Source of the DNA: Pseudomonadota bacterium
Lineage (GTDB): Bacteria > Pseudomonadota > Gammaproteobacteria > Burkholderiales > Burkholderiaceae_C
Assembly: GCA_018241225.1 (NCBI GenBank)
Contig: JAFEEG010000006.1
Coordinates: 1 to 64,000, forward strand
DNA length: 64,000 nt
Reading direction: 5' to 3'
Below the pieces are notes generated by a model. It saw nothing but the letters and a program-made list of their open reading frames with translations. It did no database searches and was not told the DNA's origin. Numbering within the stretch: position 1 is the stretch's first letter; the number at the start of each line of letters is the position of its first letter. Shown here one piece after another: positions 1-8,238 of the stretch. A program made the position numbers and the translations under genes.

Positions 1-87
1 CCGGGAATACGGGGGCAACATCATGCGCAGCAGCCGTTCTCCAGGCACCACCGCAGCCGCAGGCATTGTTTCCAACGTCGCATTCAT
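1..87 (-). CDS. Partial gene of unknown function, runs off the left edge
   Basis: Reading the minus strand from an ATG at 87 gives 29 codons with no stop before the window edge, beginning MNATLETMPAAAVVPGERL. A purine-rich stretch (GAAAGG) lies about 9 bases upstream of the ATG, a plausible ribosome binding site, and a perfect 10-bp inverted repeat lies some 70 bases further upstream. I do not recognise the product. It shares orientation with the next gene and the integrase, so it is probably cargo of the same integrated element. Only the N-terminus is visible, so the call rests on the open frame, start codon and ribosome site alone. Confidence 0.4.
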   Translation of the reverse strand, partial: MNATLETMPAAAVVPGERLLRMMLPPYSR

Positions 88-158
88 TGCGCTCAACCTT
101 TCGTTCGTATATATGAAACCAAGGCGCGCACGATATGCGCCGACAACGGGTGCCGACA

Positions 159-180
159 ACGACAGTGCTTGCACTGTCGT
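159..180. promoter_or_regulatory. Perfect 22-bp palindrome, candidate operator
   Basis: ACGACAGTGC and GCACTGTCGT flank a TT centre, a perfect 10-bp dyad. It lies in the gene-free gap 88-252, upstream of the partial minus-strand gene starting at 87. A dyad with so small a centre suits a dimeric repressor better than an RNA hairpin. No regulator is visible; the binding protein is unknown. The rest of 88-252 shows nothing else I can support. Confidence 0.35.
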
Positions 181-252
181 CAACTATTGCGGGGTTGGCG
201 GCGGCACCAGGAACGGGTTGGCGTCGGCCGAAGTGGGGCTCGGCTTCAGTCC

Positions 253-669
253 CTATCTCTTCTGAAGTCTTCGCTCAATGGTGCGCTCAGATAGGCGGAG
301 CTCCTTCGCCTTGGCCGCAAGGAACGCGCTTCGGCGCCCCCCTCGACCCAGATGCTCCTGGTACTCGGCGACCAGATCCGCAGGTGATGGCTGTTTGGCG
401 CGTCGGAGCTCGTGCTGAACGGTGGCGCGGTCGCTCCGCATACTGAACATGACGCCCTTGACCAGCTCCGCGAGTTCGTTCAGGTCAACGTCTTCAATCG
501 ACGCCGATCGGCGGCTCCGATTCAGCGAATCCAGACCACCAGGCGAGAGCAAACCACGCGCAAACACACCACTTTGCAGCTCGCGAGCACTCTCCGTGCC
601 GAAAGCTCGCTCCCAGGCAAGTCGAAGCCTCACCCGCGTCCGTAGTAGTTCGCCATGCTCCGCATACAT
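253..669 (-). CDS. Hypothetical protein of the integrated element (138 aa)
   Basis: A 138-residue soluble protein with no membrane segment and no signal peptide. It is rich in Arg, Leu and Glu. The C-terminal 30 residues (AKELRLSERTIERRLQKR at the end) read like a helix-turn-helix recognition segment, so DNA binding is possible. I do not recognise the family. It lies downstream of the integrase in the same orientation, separated from it by the microsatellite and the TTCGGCA cluster. No convincing Shine-Dalgarno precedes the start at 669; an internal start is possible. Probably element cargo. Confidence 0.5.
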   Translation of the reverse strand: MYAEHGELLRTRVRLRLAWERAFGTESARELQSGVFARGLLSPGGLDSLNRSRRSASIEDVDLNELAELVKGVMFSMRSDRATVQHELRRAKQPSPADLVAEYQEHLGRGGRRSAFLAAKAKELRLSERTIERRLQKR

Positions 670-700
670 CCAGGGAGTGTACGGAACTCACGATGATATG

Positions 701-766
701 AGAAAGAGAAAGAGAAAGAGAAAGAGAAAGAGAAAGAGAAAGAGAAAGAGAGAGAGAGAAAGAGAG
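701..766. repeat. AGAAAG hexanucleotide microsatellite
   Basis: Eight perfect copies of AGAAAG (701-748) are followed by an imperfect AG/AGAAAG tract to 766. The tract is purine-only on the plus strand and lies just upstream of the 138-aa gene start on the minus strand. Such a run is prone to slippage and could change promoter geometry or reading, but no gene in the right frame clearly uses it. Confidence 0.9.
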
Positions 767-775
767 ATCTATCTT

Positions 776-1016
776 TTCGGCACTTTCTCTATTTTTTCGG
801 CAGTCGTTCGGCACTCTCTTACGCACGGCCTTCAGAGGGGATTCGGCAATTCGGCAGTTTCGGCAGCGGTTTCTTGTCGCTTCATGATTTTGTCCATCCC
901 TTTCCTGTTTTTCCTGTGCCGAAAGTGCCGAACTGCCGAAGAGTCGAGTGCAAACAAGTGCGGAGGAAAGCGAACACTAGATTTTCGGCAAAGCCTTCGG
1001 CATTCGGCATTCGGCA
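776..1016. repeat. Cluster of thirteen TTCGGCA / TGCCGAA heptamers
   Basis: TTCGGCA occurs on the plus strand at 776, 796, 807, 842, 850, 859, 984, 996, 1003 and 1010, and as TGCCGAA at 917, 926 and 934. Three of the last four are 7 bases apart or nearly so, including an exact head-to-tail pair at 1003 and 1010. The cluster fills the gap between the 138-aa gene and the 3' end of the integrase. No gene is supportable in 770-1040. Many short direct and inverted copies next to an integrase suggest protein-binding sites (integrase arm sites, or a regulator or partition protein), but that is inference. Confidence 0.85.
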
Positions 1017-1040
1017 CGTTTGTAAGCAACGCCGTCTTTT

Positions 1041-2228
1041 TTAGGCGCGAGCGTCGAGGTAGTCGGCCCACCATTGCAGCAACGTGCGCCGATCGCTGAG
1101 ATATTCGGCCCGGTGATACGCCGCGCGCACCTCGTTGCGTTCCGAGTGCGCCAACTGGCGCTCGATCGCGTCCTCGTCGTGCCCGTGCTCGTTGGCGATC
1201 GTGCTGAACAGCGCCCGGAAGCCGTGCGCCGAGTGCTCGCCCTTGTAGCCCATGCGCGCCAGCGCCGAGTTGAGCGTGTTCTCGCTCAGTTGCTTGCCTG
1301 GATAGAACGGGCTCGGAAACACCAGCTCGCCCGCGCCGGTCAACTTGCGCTGGCCTTCAAGCAGCTCGACCGCCTGGCGCGACAGCGGCACCAGATGCGG
1401 CGCCTTCATCTTCATGCGCTCGCCGGGAATGCGCCACATGGCCTGGTCAACATCGACATCGAACTCGCTCCAGCGAGCACCGCGCAGCTCGCCCGGCCGC
1501 ACGGCGGTCAGCATCAGCAGCCGCAAGGCGGCTTTCACGGAGGCTTCGCCCCGGTATGCGCCGAGCGCCGCCAGGAACGCGGGCAGTTCCTTGTCGGCCA
1601 GCGCCGCACGGTGGCGCACCTGGCGCGGCTTCAGCAACTCCGATGGCTTCAGGTCGACCATCGGGTTGGATTCGATCAACCCATGCACGAGCGCATACCG
1701 ATAGATCGCCTTGACCCGCTGGAGCACTCGGCCCGCCGTCTCGCCTGCGCCTCGGGCCTCGATGCCCTTGACGATCTTCATGATCTCGGCCGGGCGGATC
1801 TGCGCCAACGGCCGTTGCCCGAGCTGCGAGAACACCTCGACCTCCAAGACCCTGCGGATCATGGCCAGGGTGCCCGCCGACCAACGCTCTTTCTGGTGCT
1901 CCAGCCAATCGCCAGCCACGCCTTCGAGCGTCATCTCGGCTTCGCGCTCGGCCTGCAATTGCGCCTCGCGCTGCGCCTGCATCGGGTCAACGCCCAGCGC
2001 CAGGTGCGCGCGTGCGGCCTCGCGGCGCTCGCGGGCATCCTTCAACGACACCTCGGGGTACACGCCGAACGCCAGCAGGCGCTCTTTGCCACCATGCCGG
2101 TACTTCAGTCGCCAGTAGCGGCCCGTTGTCGCGGTTGCCGAGGCGGTGACTTCCAGGTAGAGACCGCCACCGTCAAAGTAGCGACCGGGGGTCTTCAGAT
2201 TGCGCAGTTTCGCGTCGGTAAGGGGCAT
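1041..2228 (-). CDS. Tyrosine-type site-specific integrase (P4 family)
   Basis: A 395-residue integrase of the DUF4102/P4 type used by genomic islands. The N-terminal arm-binding domain starts MPLTDAKLRNLKTPGRYFDG; a central SAM-like core-binding domain follows, then the catalytic domain. Catalytic residues are visible: the first Arg in RPGELRGARW, HxxR in AHGFRA, His in LAHSERN and Tyr in RAEYL near the C-terminus, so the enzyme looks intact. The start at 2228 is chosen because the family motif begins there; the frame continues upstream to 2357 but that extension crosses tandem repeats. The gene points away from the DUF2252 gene, so by the usual layout the attachment site would lie between 2229 and about 2400 and the element would extend leftward past the window edge. 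Confidence 0.92.
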   Translation of the reverse strand: MPLTDAKLRNLKTPGRYFDGGGLYLEVTASATATTGRYWRLKYRHGGKERLLAFGVYPEVSLKDARERREAARAHLALGVDPMQAQREAQLQAEREAEMTLEGVAGDWLEHQKERWSAGTLAMIRRVLEVEVFSQLGQRPLAQIRPAEIMKIVKGIEARGAGETAGRVLQRVKAIYRYALVHGLIESNPMVDLKPSELLKPRQVRHRAALADKELPAFLAALGAYRGEASVKAALRLLMLTAVRPGELRGARWSEFDVDVDQAMWRIPGERMKMKAPHLVPLSRQAVELLEGQRKLTGAGELVFPSPFYPGKQLSENTLNSALARMGYKGEHSAHGFRALFSTIANEHGHDEDAIERQLAHSERNEVRAAYHRAEYLSDRRTLLQWWADYLDARA

Positions 2229-2250
2229 CTCAGATTCATGCAATGTTCGC

Positions 2251-2273
2251 CTGGGGGTACATCTGGGGGTACA
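2251..2273. repeat. Tandem CTGGGGGTACA repeat upstream of the integrase
   Basis: CTGGGGGTACA occurs at 2251-2261 and 2263-2273 with a 12-bp period (read on the integrase strand, TGTACCCCCAG twice). It sits 23-45 bases upstream of the integrase start codon. Likely an integrase or excisionase binding site or operator; it may mark the attachment region. The remaining bases 2274-2353 hold no gene. Confidence 0.6.
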
Positions 2274-2353
2274 AACCGCAATTTCCATAGCGGTTTCATA
2301 GGGGAGTTGTATTCCTGTCGGGGGCACCACCAAGCGCGCGCCGCAGCCCCGCC

Positions 2354-3766
2354 TCACTCGTGCATCTCCGAAGCCTCGATGCGCCCGTCGCGCACCGCCT
2401 TCTGCATTGCCTCGAAGTCGCGCTCGTTCTGGTCTGCATACGCCTGGGCAAATTCAACCAGCGCATCGTCGAGCTGCTCCGACTTGCCCACATAGCCCGC
2501 CAGCATGGCCGGGTCGCCCGACTTGGCATGCGCCAGGGCCAGGGCCCAGCCGCAATTGCTGCAGTGGCCCGTCAGGCCTTCGGCCGAGCTGGTGCCGGGC
2601 TGGAAGTCGGGCCCGCCCTTCATGTCGCGCAACTGGCGCACATAGAAGTGCTGGCCGTCCAGCTCGCCCCAGCCCAGGAAGATGTCGGGCGAGCCCTGGA
2701 TCATTCGCTGCCCGAACACCACCCGCTCGCCATGATTGCGCGAGGCCTGGGGGTTCTTGAAAAAAGGCGCCAGCACCGAGGGCTGCGCCTCCTTGACCTG
2801 CAGGAACAACGGATCGCCGTCGTCCACGCCCTGCAGAAAAGCCACCCAGCAGCGCGTGCCCACGCTGCCCACGCCCACCACTTTCATCGCCACGTCGAGC
2901 AGGCGGTAGCGCTTGAGCAATGCCTGCCGATCCAGTGCGATGGAGGGCAGGTAGCTGCGCAGGAACAGGGCAACGCCCTCCTCGATCGGCCGGCCCTTGG
3001 CGGTGTGCGTCTGGCGCACGATCAGCGGGCGCCGCTCGATGATGCGCTGCTGGTTGTCCACCAGTTCGGTCATCTTCTCGAGCACCTGCGTGTGGCCGCG
3101 CCGCATGGCCTTGCGCAGCATCTGCTCGGTGCGTTCGCGGGCGGGGCCGTCCATGGCCTGCAGCAGCTCTTCGCGGTCGATGCGCAAATACCAGAGCGAC
3201 AAATGCCCCAGCCGGGCGAACTCCCGCAGGCGCTGCCTGTAGCTGCGCACTGCGGCGCGCACCGCGCCCTCCTGGCCCACCCGATCCAGGCCGATGTAGC
3301 GCCCGGCCACCACGGCGCTTACCACCAGGCGCTTGAGATCCCATTCCCAGGCACCAGGGTGCGATTCGTCGAAGTCGTTGATGCCGAACACCAGCTGGCG
3401 CTCGGGCGTTGCATACACGCCGAAGTTGTTGATGTGCATGTCGCCGCATGCCTGCACCGACAGGCTGGTGACGGGCGTGCTGTGCAGGTCGTGCGCCATG
3501 ATGGCCGCCGAGCCGCGCAGGAAGGCAAAGGGCGACTGCAGCATGCGTGCGTGCCGCACCGGCACCAGTTCGGGCACGCGGCTCTTGGCCTGCTCGATGA
3601 GGATCTCGATGGGGTCGAAGCGCGTGCTGCGCGGCTTGAAGGCCGCATGCTCGGTGCGCGGCAGGCGTTCGCGAAGCTTGCGACCAGCGACCATGCGTTC
3701 GGCGACGGTGGGACGGGCATCGGTGAAGACCTCGAGCAATTCGATGGCCGACGGAGCAATTGGCAT
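2354..3766 (-). CDS. DUF2252 family protein
   Basis: A 470-residue protein of the DUF2252 family. Near residues 107-115 it reads GDMHINNFG and near 128-134 INDFDES. These resemble the catalytic loop (D/H...N) and the metal-binding DFG/DFD segment of kinase-like and aminoglycoside-phosphotransferase-like folds, so a phosphotransfer activity is plausible but unproven. The start at 3766 is the first ATG giving the conserved N-terminus MPIAPSAIELLEVFTDARP. It is the last gene of the algH-to-DUF2252 run, 59 bases after the SIR2 gene. The 3' end lies 125 bases from the integrase start, so it may be the chromosomal gene flanking the element. Confidence 0.85.
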   Translation of the reverse strand: MPIAPSAIELLEVFTDARPTVAERMVAGRKLRERLPRTEHAAFKPRSTRFDPIEILIEQAKSRVPELVPVRHARMLQSPFAFLRGSAAIMAHDLHSTPVTSLSVQACGDMHINNFGVYATPERQLVFGINDFDESHPGAWEWDLKRLVVSAVVAGRYIGLDRVGQEGAVRAAVRSYRQRLREFARLGHLSLWYLRIDREELLQAMDGPARERTEQMLRKAMRRGHTQVLEKMTELVDNQQRIIERRPLIVRQTHTAKGRPIEEGVALFLRSYLPSIALDRQALLKRYRLLDVAMKVVGVGSVGTRCWVAFLQGVDDGDPLFLQVKEAQPSVLAPFFKNPQASRNHGERVVFGQRMIQGSPDIFLGWGELDGQHFYVRQLRDMKGGPDFQPGTSSAEGLTGHCSNCGWALALAHAKSGDPAMLAGYVGKSEQLDDALVEFAQAYADQNERDFEAMQKAVRDGRIEASEMHE

Positions 3767-3825
3767 GAAGACCCCTGAACCTGTAGTTGGAATACGCCCC
3801 ATTCTTTGGAGCGATTCCCGCGCCG

Positions 3826-4689
3826 TCAAGCTGCGCGCAGTGCGTCTTTCGAAAGGCTTTCGGCCAGGGTCGAGAGGGCTTCGCCCACCGGCTGCGCGAT
3901 CTTGAGCGCCAGCAGGTCGTCGGCGCGCGTGCGGCCGAGGTTCACCGCCGCCACCGGCAAGCCAGCCGCCGCAGCCGCCTGCACGAAGCGAAAGCCCGAA
4001 TACACCATGAGCGACGAGCCGGCCACGAGCATGGCGTCGCAAGCCTGCAGCGCGGTGCGCGCCGCCGTCACCCGCGACGGCGGAACGCTTTCGCCGAAGA
4101 ACACCACGTCGGGCTTGAGCAGCCCGCCGCACTGCTCGCACGCAGGAATGTCAAAGCCTGAAAAATCACGGCCGTCGAGATCGGCATCGCCATCGGGCGC
4201 GCTGCGTGCCGACAGTTGCGCCCACTCGGGGTTGCGCGCCAGCAGCCGGGACTGCAGTTGCGCGCGCGGGCTGCGCGTGCCGCAGGCGGTGCAGCACACG
4301 GTGTCGATGCGGCCATGCAGGTCGATGGTGGCGCGGCTGCCCGCCGCGTCGTGCAGGCCGTCGACGTTCTGCGTGAGCAGCGTGTGGACATGGCCCGCCG
4401 ACTCGAGCCTGGCCAGCGCATGGTGCGCCGCCCCCGGTCGCGCCTCGCCCATGATGCGCCAGCCGATCAGGCTGCGCGCCCAATAACGCTTGCGCGTGGC
4501 CTCGCTGCCCATGAAGGCCTGGTAGGTGACGGGAGCGGCGCGCTTCCAGTCGCCATTGGCATCGCGGTAGTCGGGGATGCCGCTCTCGGTGCTGCAGCCG
4601 GCGCCGGTCAGCACGAAAAGGCGTGGATGACGCCTGACGAAATCGACGAGTGGGGTGTTTGCATTGCTGGCATGCATGGCCGCCAGCAT
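3826..4689 (-). CDS. SIR2-family NAD-dependent protein deacylase
   Basis: A 287-residue sirtuin that would remove acyl groups from lysines using NAD. Motifs: NAD-binding GAGCSTESGIPDYR (residues 29-42), QNVDGLH (107-113), the catalytic His in DLHGRI (H125), and a structural zinc site with CxxC at C133-C136 and again around residue 183 (CEQC). Length and motifs fit bacterial class II sirtuins. The start at 4689 follows GAGGCGG a few bases upstream; an alternative ATG lies at 4677. It begins 8 bases after the plsC stop, so it is probably co-transcribed. Confidence 0.88.
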   Translation of the reverse strand: MLAAMHASNANTPLVDFVRRHPRLFVLTGAGCSTESGIPDYRDANGDWKRAAPVTYQAFMGSEATRKRYWARSLIGWRIMGEARPGAAHHALARLESAGHVHTLLTQNVDGLHDAAGSRATIDLHGRIDTVCCTACGTRSPRAQLQSRLLARNPEWAQLSARSAPDGDADLDGRDFSGFDIPACEQCGGLLKPDVVFFGESVPPSRVTAARTALQACDAMLVAGSSLMVYSGFRFVQAAAAAGLPVAAVNLGRTRADDLLALKIAQPVGEALSTLAESLSKDALRAA

Positions 4690-4697
4690 AAGCCGCC

Positions 4698-5474
4698 TCA
4701 GCCGAGGCTGCTGCCGGTGGTGGCGGCGCCGGTCTGCGTCTGGGCACGCAGTGTTTCCACTTCGGCGTGCAGCGCCTGGGCCCAGGCACGCCGTTCGCGG
4801 CCATGCGAGTCCTGCGGGTCACCGAATCGCACATAGGCGGTAAGCGGCGGTGCGCTCAGGGTGCGCCATACCGATGCGACCAGCGTGTCGTCGTCGATGT
4901 AGGCGGCGGCGAAGCTGGTGCTGTCGTCGCTGCGGTTGGCAAAGCGCAGGGCCGCGGGCTGCACCGGCGCCCCGGAAGAGATTGCCGCCTGCAACAGGTT
5001 GGCGTGAAAGGGAAGCAAGGTGCGCCCGTCGCTCGTGGTGCCCTCGGGAAAAACCGCGATCAGGTCGCCACCTCGTAGCGCCTCGGCCATGTGGTGCACC
5101 AGTCGCATGGCATCGCGTCGGCGTTCACGCTCGATGTAGAGCGTTCCCGCGCCGGTCGAGAGGCTGCCGATCACCGGCCACCCCTTGATGTTCGACTTGG
5201 CCACGAAGCGCACGTGCCGTGCCGCGTGAATGGTGAGGATGTCCAGCCACGACATGTGATTGACGATGAGCAGCACCGGCCCATGCGCGGGCGGCGTGCC
5301 CTGCACCACCAGCGAGATGCCGAAGATCTCCAGCATCCCGCGCGACCAGCGCTCCACCTCGCGCGCCTGTGCGTCGGGCGACATGCGCGGAAAGCGAAAG
5401 CGGATCGTGCACCAGCCACCCACCGCGTGCAGCACGGCACGCAGCAGCTTCCAGCACACGACAAGAAGGCGCAT
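4698..5474 (-). CDS. plsC: 1-acyl-sn-glycerol-3-phosphate acyltransferase
   Basis: A 258-residue membrane-associated acyltransferase that converts lysophosphatidate to phosphatidate. The HX4D catalytic motif is NHMSWLD (H73, D78), and the substrate-binding motif is FPEGTTSDG around residues 142-150. The N-terminus is hydrophobic and may anchor it to the inner membrane. The ATG at 5474 overlaps the stop of the upstream pyrC-like gene by one base (TGATG), which suggests translational coupling. The coupling of lipid and pyrimidine genes looks like operon packing rather than a shared pathway. Confidence 0.9.
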   Translation of the reverse strand: MRLLVVCWKLLRAVLHAVGGWCTIRFRFPRMSPDAQAREVERWSRGMLEIFGISLVVQGTPPAHGPVLLIVNHMSWLDILTIHAARHVRFVAKSNIKGWPVIGSLSTGAGTLYIERERRRDAMRLVHHMAEALRGGDLIAVFPEGTTSDGRTLLPFHANLLQAAISSGAPVQPAALRFANRSDDSTSFAAAYIDDDTLVASVWRTLSAPPLTAYVRFGDPQDSHGRERRAWAQALHAEVETLRAQTQTGAATTGSSLG

Positions 5475-6766
5475 CAACCCTGCTGCTGGTAGACCACGCA
5501 GCCGCCCACCAGCGTGCTGCGCACGCGGCCACGCAAGGCATGGCCGGCAAAGGGCGTGTGCTTGCCCTGGCTGTGCAGCGCCTCGGGGTTCAACTGCCAT
5601 TCGTGCGCGGGGTCGAAGATGCACAGGTCGGCCGCTTCTCCTGCGGCGATGCGGCCGGTGCCGGTGGCAGGCACCAGGCGCGCGGGGGCGCAGCTGACCA
5701 CTTCGAGCGCTCGGCGAATGCCCACGCCGCTTTGCTCGCCCCACTTCAGGGCCAGCGGCAGCAGCAGTTCGAGGCCTGTGGCGCCAGGCTCGGCCTCGGC
5801 AAACGGCAGGGTCTTGGCATCGGTCTCGACCGGCGTGTGGTCGGACACCAGCGCGTCGATGGTGCCGTCGGCCAGCGCGGCCGACAGCGCTTCGCGGTCG
5901 CGCTGCTGGCGCAGCGGCGGCGTCAGGCGGGCACGGCTGTCGAAGTAGCCGATGTCGGTGTCGATCAGCAGCAGCGAGTTGATGCTGACGTCGCAGCTCA
6001 GCGGCAGGCCTTCGGCACGCGCTGCGCGCACCAGTTCGACGGCCGCGGCGCTCGACAGGCGGCACAGGTGCACCTTGGCGCCGGTGGAGCGCATGAGCTC
6101 CACGATGGTGAAGATGGCAATGGTCTCGGCCGCCACCGGCACACCCGCCAGGCCCAGGCGCGTGGCCAGCGGACCGCTGGCCGCCACGCCCTTGCCCAGG
6201 TCGCGGTCCAAGGGGCGCAGCCACAGCGTGTAGCCGAAGGTGGCGGCGTACTGCAGCGCGCGCTGCAGCACCTGCGTGTTGTTCAGCGGCACCTCGGCCT
6301 GGCCAAAACCGACGCAGCCGGCCTCGGTGAGCTCGGCCATCTCGGTGAGGATCTCGCCCTTGAGGCCGCGCGTAATGGCACCCAGCGGAAACAGGCGCGC
6401 CTTCTTGAGCTTCTCGGCGCGGTACTTGAGCATCTCGACCAGGCCGGGCTCGTCCAGCACCGGGTCGGTGTCGGGCGGGCACACCAGGCTGGTCACCCCA
6501 CCGGCCACCGAGGCGGTCATTTCGCTGTCGAGCATGCCTTGCTGCTCGTAGCCCGGCTCGCGCAGGCGCGCCGCCAGGTCGACCAGGCCGGGCGCGACGA
6601 TGCAGCCTTGCGCGTCGATGGTCTGCTGCGCGTTGAAATCCGCGGGGATGTTCTTTACCGCGACGATCCTGTCGCCGGCAATGGCGATGTCGGCCTGCTC
6701 GTCGAAGCCGGAAGCGGGGTCGATGACGCGGCCGTTGCGAATGAGGATGTTCTTGTTGTTGCTCAT
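5474..6766 (-). CDS. Dihydroorotase-like protein, predicted non-catalytic (PyrC'/PyrX)
   Basis: A 430-residue amidohydrolase-fold protein placed directly after pyrB. Active dihydroorotases carry a DxHxH metal motif before RxPG. Here residues 63-72 read [10 protein letters not shown], so both histidines are replaced (A65 and R67). The later region reads [11 protein letters not shown]. In pseudomonads and relatives an inactive PyrC' of this kind is needed to assemble aspartate transcarbamoylase into its dodecamer, so a structural role with PyrB is the best inference. The genome must then have a real dihydroorotase elsewhere. The ATG overlaps the pyrB stop (ATGA). Confidence 0.88.
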   Translation of the reverse strand: MSNNKNILIRNGRVIDPASGFDEQADIAIAGDRIVAVKNIPADFNAQQTIDAQGCIVAPGLVDLAARLREPGYEQQGMLDSEMTASVAGGVTSLVCPPDTDPVLDEPGLVEMLKYRAEKLKKARLFPLGAITRGLKGEILTEMAELTEAGCVGFGQAEVPLNNTQVLQRALQYAATFGYTLWLRPLDRDLGKGVAASGPLATRLGLAGVPVAAETIAIFTIVELMRSTGAKVHLCRLSSAAAVELVRAARAEGLPLSCDVSINSLLLIDTDIGYFDSRARLTPPLRQQRDREALSAALADGTIDALVSDHTPVETDAKTLPFAEAEPGATGLELLLPLALKWGEQSGVGIRRALEVVSCAPARLVPATGTGRIAAGEAADLCIFDPAHEWQLNPEALHSQGKHTPFAGHALRGRVRSTLVGGCVVYQQQG

Positions 6767-7725
6767 GCTTCGTTCCCTGCGACGATGCTCATGACCGCCA
6801 TGCGCACGGCGATGCCGAAGGTGACCTGCGGCAGGATGACGCTCTGCTGGCCGTCCACCACCGCCGAGTCGATCTCGACGCCGCGGTTGATGGGGCCGGG
6901 ATGCATCACGATGGCATCCGACTTGGCGTACTGCAGCTTCTCGGGCGTCAGGCCGTAGTTCTTGAAGAACTCCTGCGACGAGGGCAGCAGCGCGCCGCTC
7001 ATGCGCTCGTTCTGCAGGCGCAGCATGATGACCACGTCGCAGTCCTTGATGCCTTCTTCCAGCGTGTGGCACACGCGCACGCCCATGGGCGCCATGTCGG
7101 CGGGCACCAGGGTCTTGGGGCCCACCACGCGCACCTCGGCGCAGCCCAGCGTGGTCAGCGCATGGATGTCGGAGCGGGCCACGCGCGAGTGCAGCACGTC
7201 GCCCACGATGGCCACCGTGAGGTTGGAGAAATCCTTCTTGTAGTGACGGATGGTGAACATGTCGAGCAGCCCCTGCGTGGGGTGCGAATGCCGCCCGTCA
7301 CCGGCGTTCACCACGTGCACGTGGGGCGCCACGTGCTGCGCGATGAGGTAGGGCGCGCCACTTTCGCTGTGCCGCACCACGAACAGATCGGCGGCCATCG
7401 CGCTCAGGTTGGCGATGGTGTCCAGCAGCGACTCGCCCTTGGCGGTCGACGAGCGCGCAATGTCCAGGTTGATGACGTCCGCCGAGAGCCGCTTGGCCGC
7501 GATCTCGAAGGTGGTGCGAGTGCGCGTGCTGTTCTCGAAGAAGAGGTTGAACACGCTCTTGCCACGCAGCAGCGGCACCTTCTTGACTTCCCGGTCGCTC
7601 ACGCTGGTGAAGTTGGCGGCCGTGTCGAGGATGTGCGTGAGGATGTCCTTGGGCAAGCCCTCGATGGACAGCAGGTGGATCAGCTCGCCGTTCTTGTTGA
7701 GCTGCGGATTGCGCTTGTACAGCAC
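6763..7725 (-). CDS. pyrB: Aspartate carbamoyltransferase catalytic subunit
   Basis: A 320-residue ATCase catalytic chain, the committed step of pyrimidine synthesis: carbamoyl phosphate plus aspartate to carbamoylaspartate. The carbamoyl-phosphate site STRTRTTFE begins near residue 66, and [12 protein letters not shown] marks the second signature. No pyrI regulatory gene follows; instead the inactive PyrC' does, as expected for a class A-type PyrB/PyrC' holoenzyme. It starts 3 bases after pyrR stops. Confidence 0.95.
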   Translation of the reverse strand: MLYKRNPQLNKNGELIHLLSIEGLPKDILTHILDTAANFTSVSDREVKKVPLLRGKSVFNLFFENSTRTRTTFEIAAKRLSADVINLDIARSSTAKGESLLDTIANLSAMAADLFVVRHSESGAPYLIAQHVAPHVHVVNAGDGRHSHPTQGLLDMFTIRHYKKDFSNLTVAIVGDVLHSRVARSDIHALTTLGCAEVRVVGPKTLVPADMAPMGVRVCHTLEEGIKDCDVVIMLRLQNERMSGALLPSSQEFFKNYGLTPEKLQYAKSDAIVMHPGPINRGVEIDSAVVDGQQSVILPQVTFGIAVRMAVMSIVAGNEA

Positions 7726-7728
7726 GGA

Positions 7729-8238
7729 CTACGCTCCTTCTTTTAGTTGTTCGATCTTGAGTGCGAAACCACCCTGGGCATCGCGGTCCAGGGAGAGCGA
7801 CTGGGTAGCTGGCAGCTCCACCTGGCCGGCGGCGAAGTTGGCCGCCACCGGCAGTTGACGCTCGCCCCGGTCGACCAGCACTGCCAGGCGCACGCAGGCG
7901 GGGCGGCCGAAGTCGAAGAGCTCGTTGAGCACCGCGCGGATGGTGCGGCCGGTGTAGAGCACGTCGTCCAGCAGCAGGATGTCGGCGCCGTTCACGTCGA
8001 AGGGCAGGTGCGTCTGCACGCTGGCGGCCAGGCCGCGGCGCGCGAAGTCGTCGCGGTGCATGGCCGAGGAAATGATGCCGGGTGCGCCGGGCAGGCCCAG
8101 GTCCTTTTGCAGGCGCTCGACCAGCCACGCGCCGCCAGAGGTGATGCCCACCAGCTTCGTTTCCGGCTGCATCAGCGCTCTGACGCCGCGCAGCAGCTCC
8201 TGATAGAGCGATTCGGCGTCGGGGATGTTGGGGTTCAC
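7729..8238 (-). CDS. pyrR: PyrR: pyr operon regulator / uracil phosphoribosyltransferase
   Basis: A 169-residue type I phosphoribosyltransferase. The PRPP-binding loop is LLLDDVLYTGRTI (88-100). In Gram-positive bacteria PyrR attenuates pyr transcription through an RNA; in proteobacteria its role is less clear and it may act mainly as a uracil phosphoribosyltransferase. Only 3 bases separate pyrR and pyrB, so no attenuator fits between them. Its start overlaps the ruvX stop by 4 bases. Confidence 0.9.
   Translation of the reverse strand: MNPNIPDAESLYQELLRGVRALMQPETKLVGITSGGAWLVERLQKDLGLPGAPGIISSAMHRDDFARRGLAASVQTHLPFDVNGADILLLDDVLYTGRTIRAVLNELFDFGRPACVRLAVLVDRGERQLPVAANFAAGQVELPATQSLSLDRDAQGGFALKIEQLKEGA

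Noticed and set aside
23..446. Two overlapping plus-strand frames (80 and 103 aa)
   Set aside because: They run against the partial minus-strand gene and 138-aa gene, lack ribosome sites and resemble no family.
776..1016. CRISPR array
   Set aside because: The repeat unit is only 7 bases, occurs in both orientations and has irregular spacing with no unique spacers of constant length.
422..1099. Plus-strand frame reading Lys-Arg repeats through the AGAAAG tract
   Set aside because: The repeated KRKRKR run is only the microsatellite translated; flanking sequence shows no protein-like features.
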